Source: JALZCH01 sp036387135
GTDB lineage: Bacteria; Acidobacteriota; Blastocatellia; Pyrinomonadales; Pyrinomonadaceae
Length of the DNA stretch: 64,000 bases
Direction: 5' to 3'
NCBI GenBank assembly: GCA_036387135.1
Contig: DASVUH010000044.1
Coordinates: 1-64,000, forward strand
The translations under genes were made by a program, and so were the position numbers. Under the pieces are notes generated by a model, which saw only the letters and a list, made by a program, of their open reading frames with translations, did no database searches and was not told the origin of the DNA. Shown here one piece after another: positions 57,043 through 64,000 of the stretch; position 1 is the first letter of the stretch; every line of letters begins with the position of its first letter.

Positions 57043-58704
57043 ATGAAGAAACAATTGATCTTTCTGTTTGTCTGTTTTATTTCCGGTTTGCTTTCCGTCG
57101 CCGCGCAAAAGATGTCTGCTGATTTAATCGTCATTAACGCCAAAGTTCGCACAATGGACGCGAGTAAGCAGACCGCCGAAGCATTTGCGGTTTTGGGAAA
57201 TCGAATCGTCGCCGTCGGAACAAACGCGGAAATCCGCACATTTGCCGGAAGCAACACGAAAACCATTGACGCGGGCGGAAAATCGGTGATTCCGGGTTTT
57301 AACGACTCGCACGTTCATTTTCTCGACGGCGGCGCGGGGCTTTCGAGCGTTGATTTGCGCGACGCCAAAACACCTCAGGAATTTGTCGAACGCATCAGGA
57401 ATTTTGCCGCCAAACTGCCGAAAGGTCGCTGGATTTTAAACGGTAATTGGGATCACGAAAACTGGACGCCGAACAATCTGCCGACCGCCGCGATGATTGA
57501 CGCCGTGACGCCGAATAATCCGGTTTTTATTAATCGTCTCGACGGGCATATGTCGCTGGCAAATTCGCTCGCATTGAAGCTAGCCGGAGTTGATAAAAGC
57601 ACAAAGGACGTTCCGGGCGGTGAAATAGTTCGTGATTCAAATGGCAATCCGACCGGCGTTTTGAAAGACGCGGCGATGGATTATGTTTACAAGGTCATTC
57701 CCGAAGCGAGTTTTGAGCAAAAAATGGAATACCTGCAAGCCGCGACCGATTATGCCGCTTCTTTGGGCGTCACGAGCGTGCAGGATATGTCCGCCGGAAC
57801 GGATGTCGGCATTTATCAGGAAATGATTCGTCAGGGAAAACTGAAAACGCGCGTTTACGCCGTTTCACCGATTTCCGATTGGCAACGCTGGCAAAAAGCG
57901 GGCGTGCGCTACGCCTTTGGCGATCCGATGCTCCGCGTCGGCGGTTTGAAAGGTTTTATTGACGGCTCGCTCGGTTCGACGACCGCCTGGTTTTACGAGC
58001 CTTATCTGGACGCGCCGAACACGACCGGATTGCCGCTCGTAGAAACCGCAACGGCTCATCAATTCGTGCGCGACGCCGATAAAGCCGGTTTGCAGATTAT
58101 GATCCACGCCATCGGCGACCGGGGAAATGATGAAGTCTTGAAAATTTTTGAGAGCGTCGCAAAGGAAAACGGCGCGCGAGATCGCCGCGTCCGCATCGAA
58201 CACGCGCAGCATTTGAATGAAGGTTTGATCAAACGTTTCGCTTCCAACAAAGTCGTCGCCTCGATGCAGCCGTATCACGCGATTGACGACGGACGCTGGG
58301 CGCACAAACGGCTGGACGAAAAACGTCTGCGCGGGACTTACGCTTTTCGCTCGCTGCTCGATGCGGGCGCGACTCTGGCTTTCGGCACGGATTGGTACGT
58401 CGCGCCGCTTAATCCGATTCTGAGCATTTACGCGGCGACGACGCGCCGCACTTTGGATGGTAAAAATCCGAACGGCTGGATTCCAGAACAAAAAATCACG
58501 GTCGAAGAAGCCGTACGCGCTTACACCGTCGGTTCGGCTTTCGCCGAATTTCAGGAAGCGCACAAAGGCACAATTTCGGTCGGCAAATTAGCCGATTTCA
58601 TCGTTTTGTCGGATGATATTTTTTCGATCAATCCGATTGAAATCGAACGGGTAAAAGTTTTGACGACCGTGATGGACGGCAAAATCGTTTATCAAAGCAA
58701 ATAA
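57043..58704 (+). CDS. Secreted amidohydrolase (YtcJ-like, amidohydrolase 3)
   Basis: This 553-residue exported metal-dependent hydrolase has signal peptide MKKQLIFLFVCFISGLLSVAAQ. Motifs of the amidohydrolase-3 group are in order: VIPGFNDSHVHFLDGG (metal His pair), MIHAIGDRGNDEVLKIF, RRVRIEHAQHLN, and LAFGTDWYVAPLNPI with the Asp. The final composite domain is LADFIVLSDDIFSINP. I chose the ATG at 57043, since the frame upstream overlaps the preceding gene. Substrates of this group include N-acyl and imidazole-like compounds; none can be assigned. Confidence 0.92.
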   Translation: MKKQLIFLFVCFISGLLSVAAQKMSADLIVINAKVRTMDASKQTAEAFAVLGNRIVAVGTNAEIRTFAGSNTKTIDAGGKSVIPGFNDSHVHFLDGGAGLSSVDLRDAKTPQEFVERIRNFAAKLPKGRWILNGNWDHENWTPNNLPTAAMIDAVTPNNPVFINRLDGHMSLANSLALKLAGVDKSTKDVPGGEIVRDSNGNPTGVLKDAAMDYVYKVIPEASFEQKMEYLQAATDYAASLGVTSVQDMSAGTDVGIYQEMIRQGKLKTRVYAVSPISDWQRWQKAGVRYAFGDPMLRVGGLKGFIDGSLGSTTAWFYEPYLDAPNTTGLPLVETATAHQFVRDADKAGLQIMIHAIGDRGNDEVLKIFESVAKENGARDRRVRIEHAQHLNEGLIKRFASNKVVASMQPYHAIDDGRWAHKRLDEKRLRGTYAFRSLLDAGATLAFGTDWYVAPLNPILSIYAATTRRTLDGKNPNGWIPEQKITVEEAVRAYTVGSAFAEFQEAHKGTISVGKLADFIVLSDDIFSINPIEIERVKVLTTVMDGKIVYQSK

Positions 58705-58710
58705 ACACAT

Positions 58711-58734
58711 CTTTGACTTTCTCAAAAGTCAAAG
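58711..58734 (+). terminator. Hairpin after amidohydrolase gene
   Basis: CTTTGACTTT pairs perfectly with AAAGTCAAAG across four bases. No T-run follows, so it may be a weak terminator or a transcript-end stabiliser. Confidence 0.5.
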
Positions 58735-58780
58735 ACAAGCGATAATCTGTAAAATAAAATTAAAAGGAGACAAAATTGAA

Positions 58781-59317
58781 ATGAAAAAAATATTTGGTTT
58801 GGCAATTTTAACCGCCGCTTTCGCCGTTTCCGGCGCGGCGCAGGAGTTAAACAGCAAAGGTCAGCCCGTAGTGAAAAGCAATGACAACGCGCCGGTTGAA
58901 TTAAAAACGGGCGAAACAATCAAACGCGGCACTGCGCTCGGCGCGGCAAAAGCGGAACGTGTGGCTCTCGGCGATGTGATGAAAAACCCGCAGAAATACG
59001 CCGGGAAAACCGTTGCGGTAGAAGGCGTGATTGTTCGCTCGTGCAAAAAAGAAGGCTGCTGGATGGAGCTTGCGGCAAACAAAGACGCCAAGCCGGTCCG
59101 CGTTACGTTCGGCGACCACGCTTTTTTTATTCCATTGAACGCCGCCGGTTTAAATGCTAAAGCCGAAGGCATATTTGAAGTTAAAGTTTTGAGCAAAGAA
59201 AAGGTTGACCACATGGTTAACGACGACGGCGCGAAAATCGAGCGCAATGCCTACGGCACCGCCAACGAAATCACTTTCGTTGCGACAGGAGTTGAATTAA
59301 CGAAAAGCAAATCTTAA
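58781..59317 (+). CDS. Secreted DUF4920 (OB-fold) protein
   Basis: This 178-residue exported protein has signal peptide MKKIFGLAILTAAFAVSGAAQE. The DUF4920 domain follows: LGDVMKNPQKYAGKTVAVEGVIVRSCKKEGCWMELAAN, with the conserved C-x4-C-W motif (about residues 82-90), and VRVTFGDHAFFIPLNAAGLNAKAEG. The Cys/Trp set is likely to bind metal or form a disulfide. AAAAGGAG lies upstream of the ATG. A hairpin (ATGCAGTAAATC and its complement, 59324-59369) follows the stop. Confidence 0.88.
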   Translation: MKKIFGLAILTAAFAVSGAAQELNSKGQPVVKSNDNAPVELKTGETIKRGTALGAAKAERVALGDVMKNPQKYAGKTVAVEGVIVRSCKKEGCWMELAANKDAKPVRVTFGDHAFFIPLNAAGLNAKAEGIFEVKVLSKEKVDHMVNDDGAKIERNAYGTANEITFVATGVELTKSKS

Positions 59318-59323
59318 TGATGT

Positions 59324-59375
59324 ATGCAGTAAATCACCGCTTTCCCACACAACCGGCGATTTACTGCATATTTTC
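59324..59375 (+). terminator. Terminator-like hairpin after DUF4920 gene
   Basis: ATGCAGTAAATC (59324-59335) and GATTTACTGCAT (59358-59369) form a 12-bp perfect stem with a 22-base loop, followed by ATTTTC. Confidence 0.65.
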
Positions 59376-59470
59376 GGCAACGTTAAAAGCGATTCTCACA
59401 TCTTTTGTCCTTCCGGTTTCTGCTCTTCCTTAACGTTTATTCCCATTAATCGTATTTATTAAGGTTTAAA

Positions 59471-60493
59471 ATGAGGGTTAAAAATATTCGATTCGTTATC
59501 GCTTTTCTGCTTTTCGCGGTTATTTGTAAGGCTCAGACGGTTAACTCACAAGAATGGATTCGTTTAGAAATGTCTGCCAAGAATTTTTCACTGGCTTTGC
59601 CGCAGAATTATCTTGTTGACAAAGAAAATCTTGATGCCAGCTTTTTTGTTCGCCCGATTGCGGCTGAACCCACAAATATATTTACCGGAAGCGGCTTACC
59701 TAAGTTGATTAAAGTTAATTCCCAGATTAGGTTAATGGCTTATCTTGACGAAACATATATAGATTTCGAGGAGCGACAGCTTTTTCAGGTCAGCCGCGCT
59801 AAAGATTATTTATGGCATTTTATTCCGCATGATTCATTGAAGGATTATCGAATTCAGGATTTTGAGGTTGAGGACTTTTTCGCGCGGCTTTACGTTCGTG
59901 AAAGCAGCGAAATTTCGGCAATAAAATTATACATAACTTATAAAGAAAAAGTGTTTATCTTAAGTTCTCGCGTTAACGCCGCAAACACTACGGTTCTGAA
60001 AAAACTTTTGAGATCCGTCAGATTAAACGGAAAGGTAATTTTGAAAGAAGACCAGCCGAATGCGACGGAGATTGTTAATAGCGTTCCAATTTCATCTTTA
60101 AAAACCAGTTCCGAAATTAATGCGGCTTTGGCTAATAAATCGGGAAAACAGACTTCCAAGTTGATTTTCGGACAGAATTATTCAACTAATGATAATCAAA
60201 ATGAGCATAGCGAAGATAAAAAAATATATTCGCGTCCTCTTTTAATTCTCCGTCAACCAAGAAAATACGCATATTTTGAACCGGGAGAAAAGTTTACCGG
60301 CGTTGTGCGATTTAAAATTTCCTTTTTAAGCAGCGGCAGCATCGGGGAAGTTGTGTTATTGACCGATACTCCAAAATCGCTGGCTCAAAAACTGTTTAAG
60401 GAAATTCAGGAAATAAAGTTTTTGCCCGCGCAGATCGATGGAAATTCAGTTGATTTTAACAGGACGATGGAATATCAATTCGACATCAAATAA
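59471..60493 (+). CDS. Secreted protein with C-terminal TonB-like domain (2)
   Basis: This 340-residue exported protein has signal peptide MRVKNIRFVIAFLLFAVICKAQ. It is a paralogue of the protein at 55980: EWIRLEMSAKNFSLALPQNYLVDKENL matches the same N-terminal region, and the end ILRQPRKYAYFEPGEKFTGVVRFKISFLSSGSIGEVVLLTDTPKSLAQKLFKEIQEIKFLPAQIDGNSVDFNRTMEYQF is TonB-C-like. Sequence identity is low, so the duplication is old. It is more AT-rich than its neighbours. Confidence 0.82.
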   Translation: MRVKNIRFVIAFLLFAVICKAQTVNSQEWIRLEMSAKNFSLALPQNYLVDKENLDASFFVRPIAAEPTNIFTGSGLPKLIKVNSQIRLMAYLDETYIDFEERQLFQVSRAKDYLWHFIPHDSLKDYRIQDFEVEDFFARLYVRESSEISAIKLYITYKEKVFILSSRVNAANTTVLKKLLRSVRLNGKVILKEDQPNATEIVNSVPISSLKTSSEINAALANKSGKQTSKLIFGQNYSTNDNQNEHSEDKKIYSRPLLILRQPRKYAYFEPGEKFTGVVRFKISFLSSGSIGEVVLLTDTPKSLAQKLFKEIQEIKFLPAQIDGNSVDFNRTMEYQFDIK

Positions 60494-60522
60494 AGATATA
60501 ATCGTCTGATAAATTATACGAG

Positions 60523-61599
60523 ATGAAATCGTTTAAGATTCGCAACATTGAAATCAATCCGCCGCTTGTTCTCTCGCCGATGGCGGGCGTCACGGATTAT
60601 TCTTTTCGCCGAATGGCAAAGCGGCGCGGCGGAATCGGTTTGACCGTTTCCGAGTTTATTTCGGTCGAAGGCTTGACGCGCAACAACCCGAAATCGAAAC
60701 GGCAGATGCGTTTTTGGGCGGAAGAACGCCCGTTTGCCGTGCAGATTTTCGGCGGGCAGCCCGAACGAATGATGATGGCGGCGCAAATGGCTGAAGAAGT
60801 CGGCGCGGATATTTTGGATATAAACTGCGGCTGCCCCGCGCCGAAAGTCGTCAAAAACGGCGGCGGCAGCGGTTTGCTTAGGGATTTGCCCCGACTCGAA
60901 ACGATTTTGAAAGAAATCAAAAAAGCGATTTCGATTCCGCTGACTTTAAAATTTCGCGCCGGTTATTCGGACGCTTCTTTGAATTATCTGGAAGTCGCGC
61001 GCCTCGCCGAAGATTGCGGCATCGAGCATTTACAGTTGCACGGGCGCACTAAAGAACAGGGCTACAAAGGCTTGGCGAATTGGGATTACGTTCGCGAAGT
61101 GAAAGAAGCCGTTTCGATTCCGGTATCCGGGAGCGGCGATGTCGTCTCAATCGAAGGCGCTTTGCAAAAATGGCGCGAAACGAATTGCGACGGAATTTTA
61201 ATCGGTCGCGGCGCGATGCAAAACCCCTGGATTTTTCGCCAAATCGAAGACGTTTTGGCTGGGCGCGAACCGTTTCAGCCGACTTTGCAGGATAAACAGG
61301 ATTGTCTGCTCGAATATTTTGAGATGTTATTGGAAGATATGCCGGAAATCCCCGCTCTCGGCAAAATGAAACAGCTTGCCGGGCAGTTTACAAAAGGCTT
61401 GGTCGGCGGCGCGCAGTTTCGCCAGACGCTTTATCATTCGCACTCGGTCGGGGAAGTTCTGGACAACATCGGCAGCTATTTCGAGACCTTGCAAGCGGGC
61501 GGAACTTACGGCGACGGTTTGGTCGAAACCCAAGCTGAAACGCTGGATTCATGCGACGCCGCTAGCGAAGATTCTTGCGAAATTGCAGTTGCAGCTTAA
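60523..61599 (+). CDS. dusB: tRNA-dihydrouridine synthase (DusB-type)
   Basis: This 358-residue flavoenzyme reduces uridines in tRNA. The TIM-barrel motifs are PPLVLSPMAGVTDYSFRRMAKRRG, the active-site loop DINCGCPAPKVVKNGGGSGLLRD with the catalytic Cys, ISIPLTLKFRAGY, LQLHGRTKEQGYKG and CDGILIGRGAMQNPWIF. The C-terminal helical RNA-binding domain follows. The final 20 residues are acidic and Cys-containing (TLDSCDAASEDSCEIAVAA), not typical of the family. No fis gene is adjacent. Confidence 0.93.
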   Translation: MKSFKIRNIEINPPLVLSPMAGVTDYSFRRMAKRRGGIGLTVSEFISVEGLTRNNPKSKRQMRFWAEERPFAVQIFGGQPERMMMAAQMAEEVGADILDINCGCPAPKVVKNGGGSGLLRDLPRLETILKEIKKAISIPLTLKFRAGYSDASLNYLEVARLAEDCGIEHLQLHGRTKEQGYKGLANWDYVREVKEAVSIPVSGSGDVVSIEGALQKWRETNCDGILIGRGAMQNPWIFRQIEDVLAGREPFQPTLQDKQDCLLEYFEMLLEDMPEIPALGKMKQLAGQFTKGLVGGAQFRQTLYHSHSVGEVLDNIGSYFETLQAGGTYGDGLVETQAETLDSCDAASEDSCEIAVAA

Positions 61600-61678
61600 G
61601 TGCTGATAACAGTGGCGCAAACTTTTTCACGCCCCTTTGTTTAATCGCAAATTCTTTCAGAATTATTGCCAAGGTGAT

Positions 61679-63163
61679 TTAATCCGCTTTGCGAAAAACG
61701 TAAAATGAATCCGGTTCGAAAATTCCCGTTTTCCAGCAAATATTTCCTGCAAAAACTATCGGGCGATAACCTTCAAGCTCGATTTTCGCGTTCGGCTCAA
61801 GATGATCGGAAGCGATGATTACCGCGTCGGGTTTCTCAGTTTGTATCGTGTCAACAAGCTGCGGGTAAAAGCCGACCGGCGTTTGATTGGCGTGTGACCA
61901 GAACCAGATTCGTCCTTTGGAGCCGTTGTTGAAATTATAAAAAATATTTTCATTAAAATACGGCAAAATTGCGATTGATTTCCATCCGCTGACGAATATT
62001 CTTTTATTCTCCAAACCATTTTCTTTAATAAACTTTGCCGTCGCGTAGCCGCCCGAATAAGGTTGAAATAAATCATAACGAATCGAGTAAGCCGCCCAGT
62101 AAACTTGAACCGCGAGAACCATCGTAATCATCGCCAGAACAGCCCGCGCGTAAATCGTTCGATTCTCGCTTTCGTCTCTGGCGAAACTGAGCCAGAGAAC
62201 GAAAATCCAGAGAAAAAACAAAATGCCTTCGTGCCATAAATTGCGGTATTTGACGGCGAGAAAAATCAGGTTTAGCAGCAGCGGGAGCAAGTAGAGAAGC
62301 GTTAACTTTTTCCGGCGCAGCCAGAAAAAGGTTGCGGCTAGAATCAGGAGCGAACAGATAATTTGTAAATCAATGAACCTGCTCGTTTCATCCATCACGA
62401 GCGAGCCGGAAATCATCAATTTGCTGGAATCCAGGAAATTGAGCAAACTGTAATTATTCTCCCGCGCGAAAGTCTGATCCGGCGGCGGCATTAGCGTTAA
62501 AACAACAAAACCTGCCCCCAGCGCGAAAATCAAAACAGCGGCGGCGTGTCGAATTTTCAAGGCGCTGTCGAGCCGCTTTCGAGCTTTTACGAGATCGAAA
62601 AGATAAACCGCAAAAAGAGCGCAGGCGACCAGCCATGTATGAGCGCTGACGTTGGCGAAAAGCGAAAGCAGCAAGGCGTAAAGAATCGGCTTCTCAATTC
62701 TTTTCTCGTATTTAATTGCAATCAGAAACAAAAAAAACGGAATTAAACAATAACTTCTCGATACAACGCCATACTGGAAAAAAGTGAAATAGGTAAAAGG
62801 AAAAAGCGCTTTGATTATTAACGGAAACGGCGAATAACGCAAAAACAAAAAGACGCCCGCCGCCGCAAAAACGGCTGATAAAACATTAACCGAGAAATAC
62901 GGCAAACCGAGCTTTGCCGGAATCAGCACCAGCAAATACCAAAGTGCCGGATGCCCATCATAACGAAGATTTCTGATTAAAATCTCCACCAAACTGAAAT
63001 CGTTAACGTGCAGCCACGGCTGCGCTTCGTCCATCCACGGCTCGTGATTAAAAACCGTTAGTGCCAGCAAAATTATGTAAGCGGCAAAAATGAATATCCA
63101 CAGTTTACTTTTAAGACTTTCGGTTTTATAAAAGTTAGACCAAAATGAATTGATGATCGGCAT
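61679..63163 (-). CDS. Polytopic membrane protein, GT-C/GT39-like
   Basis: This 494-residue protein has about ten membrane segments and a first extracytoplasmic loop NHEPWMDEAQPWLHVNDFSLVEILIRNLRYDGHPALWYL. That loop resembles the D-E motif loop of GT-C glycosyltransferases that use polyprenyl-linked sugars (the PMT_2/ArnT-like group). A soluble C-terminal domain of about 130 residues follows. It probably acts in glycan or protein glycosylation at the membrane. It is divergent from the next membrane protein gene. Confidence 0.75.
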   Translation of the reverse strand: MPIINSFWSNFYKTESLKSKLWIFIFAAYIILLALTVFNHEPWMDEAQPWLHVNDFSLVEILIRNLRYDGHPALWYLLVLIPAKLGLPYFSVNVLSAVFAAAGVFLFLRYSPFPLIIKALFPFTYFTFFQYGVVSRSYCLIPFFLFLIAIKYEKRIEKPILYALLLSLFANVSAHTWLVACALFAVYLFDLVKARKRLDSALKIRHAAAVLIFALGAGFVVLTLMPPPDQTFARENNYSLLNFLDSSKLMISGSLVMDETSRFIDLQIICSLLILAATFFWLRRKKLTLLYLLPLLLNLIFLAVKYRNLWHEGILFFLWIFVLWLSFARDESENRTIYARAVLAMITMVLAVQVYWAAYSIRYDLFQPYSGGYATAKFIKENGLENKRIFVSGWKSIAILPYFNENIFYNFNNGSKGRIWFWSHANQTPVGFYPQLVDTIQTEKPDAVIIASDHLEPNAKIELEGYRPIVFAGNICWKTGIFEPDSFYVFRKAD

Positions 63164-63335
63164 AAAGTAATCAATATACGCATCATTTCATCGCCGCGAA
63201 AGTTTGCAGGTAAGCTTTTCGGGAAAACAGATTGATTCTGAAATGTATATTATTCGCGGAGATTGTGTAAGGTTTCAGGATTTGAGCGTTCTAACAAATT
63301 GATCGTCCGGTTCGGGCTTATTTTATTAATCAAAA

Positions 63336-64000
63336 ATGATTGCGAAAAAAGAAATACGGGGCAAAGCGCGCCCGTTCGGCAAGCCTCAAAATGTGCTGCT
63401 GCTTTTAGGCGGGATATTCGGGCTGTTGTTTGTATTCTTAACGCCACCGGCGCTGGTCGGGGATGAACCGAATCATTTTTTTCGCGCTTACCAAATTTCC
63501 GAAGGCGTAATTATCGGCGAAAAACGAGAGCATTTGAGCGGTGGCTGGATTCCGAAAAGCGTTCTGCTGGTCAACCGCAAACTGGTCGGCGATATTGAGA
63601 TGAAAAGGGAGGTCAAATTCGACACCCGGCTCATTTCCGAATTCCTCTATCTACCGCTCAACGACGAAGATAAAGTTTTCGAGCGTTTTCCGAATACGGT
63701 TATTTACAACCCGATTCCTTACGCGCCGCAGGTCGTCGGGATTTTAATCGGAAAATTTTTTAATGCCTCGCCGCTTGTTTTGATTTATCTGGCGAGAATC
63801 GTTAATTTACTTTTTTTCCTAATCCTCGCTTATCTGGCAATCGTGACGACTCCAGTTCACAAGTGGGTTTTTTGCCTGCTTTGCCTGACGCCGACAAACG
63901 TCTTTCAGGTCGCTTCCGTTTCGGCTGACGCTTTTACATACGGCATTTGTTTTCTGACGATTGCTTATTTTTTATCTCTCGCGTTGAACGAAGAGCGAAA
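63336..64000 (+). CDS. DUF2142-type membrane protein, cut by window end
   Basis: This partial gene (221 codons visible) has a first membrane segment NVLLLLGGIFGLLFVFLTPP followed by VGDEPNHFFRAYQISEGVI, the loop typical of DUF2142 proteins that resembles GT-C catalytic loops (D-E-x-x-H). More membrane segments follow (VLIYLARIVNLLFFLILAYLAIV, WVFCLLCLTPTNVFQV). Such genes lie in surface-polysaccharide clusters. The start ATG at 63336 lacks a clear Shine-Dalgarno. The neighbour at 61679 is a similar polytopic protein, so a glycan locus may begin here. Confidence 0.8.
   Translation, partial: MIAKKEIRGKARPFGKPQNVLLLLGGIFGLLFVFLTPPALVGDEPNHFFRAYQISEGVIIGEKREHLSGGWIPKSVLLVNRKLVGDIEMKREVKFDTRLISEFLYLPLNDEDKVFERFPNTVIYNPIPYAPQVVGILIGKFFNASPLVLIYLARIVNLLFFLILAYLAIVTTPVHKWVFCLLCLTPTNVFQVASVSADAFTYGICFLTIAYFLSLALNEER

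Noticed and set aside
57865..58563. 232-codon minus-strand ORF
   Set aside because: Shadow of the amidohydrolase gene, whose catalytic motifs are intact on the plus strand.

Overview
The window reads as a chromosomal segment of a moderate-GC, Gram-negative-type bacterium. The best guess is Acidobacteriota of the Blastocatellia/Pyrinomonadales kind. This rests on inference: Sec signals and lipoboxes, secreted TonB-C proteins, paired DUF3857 transglutaminases, a DhnA-type class I aldolase, an ECF sigma/RskA pair and abundant heptamer repeats. No rRNA or ribosomal-protein locus is present to settle the taxonomy.

Layout. 1-5.3 kb: MBL hydrolase, two GNATs, ribF, a PIN toxin-antitoxin pair and an AarF/UbiB kinase. 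5.56-5.63 kb: tRNA-Glu(CTC), minus strand. 5.59-15.94 kb: an AT-richer 10.3-kb integrated island bounded by 78-bp direct repeats of the tRNA 5' half plus its promoter. It carries a tyrosine integrase with arm-type repeats, small HTH genes, a long gene-free structured block (8.1-9.3 kb), a nuclease-helicase protein, a two-gene TPR plus unknown-protein operon, an XRE repressor with three palindromic operators, a SWIM protein and a conserved mobile-element protein. 16-24.7 kb: secreted HtrA-like protease, NurA nuclease with a possible HAS-barrel partner, ParDE, VWA protein, and two tandem glycine-zipper secreted proteins. 24.9-36 kb: trpS, BrnT toxin pair, nadE, receiver/HATPase protein, CcdA-thioredoxin fusion, lipB, esterase, folA. 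36-44 kb: two DUF3857 transglutaminases, class I aldolase, ECF sigma and anti-sigma, fasciclin protein. 44-48 kb: a 23-codon hydrophobic small ORF, two TnpA-like Y1 proteins (one missing catalytic residues), an RraB-like protein, a REP-like 32-bp inverted repeat, and an enlarged lysS. 48-64 kb: MscS, MaoC hydratase, mfd, SurA-like PPIase, two TonB-C secreted proteins, amidohydrolase, DUF4920, dusB and two membrane proteins of GT-C/DUF2142 type, the last cut by the window end.

The most unusual theme is a family of short tandem repeats (units of 7, sometimes 8 or 9 bases) that recur as hairpins. They often lie directly upstream of start codons where no Shine-Dalgarno is visible. They also lie inside the coding frames of mfd (three clusters) and lysS (one cluster). 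The second theme is the island: its attachment repeat replaces the 5' half and the promoter of tRNA-Glu, and its cargo includes candidate defence genes and a structured region with no recognised identity.
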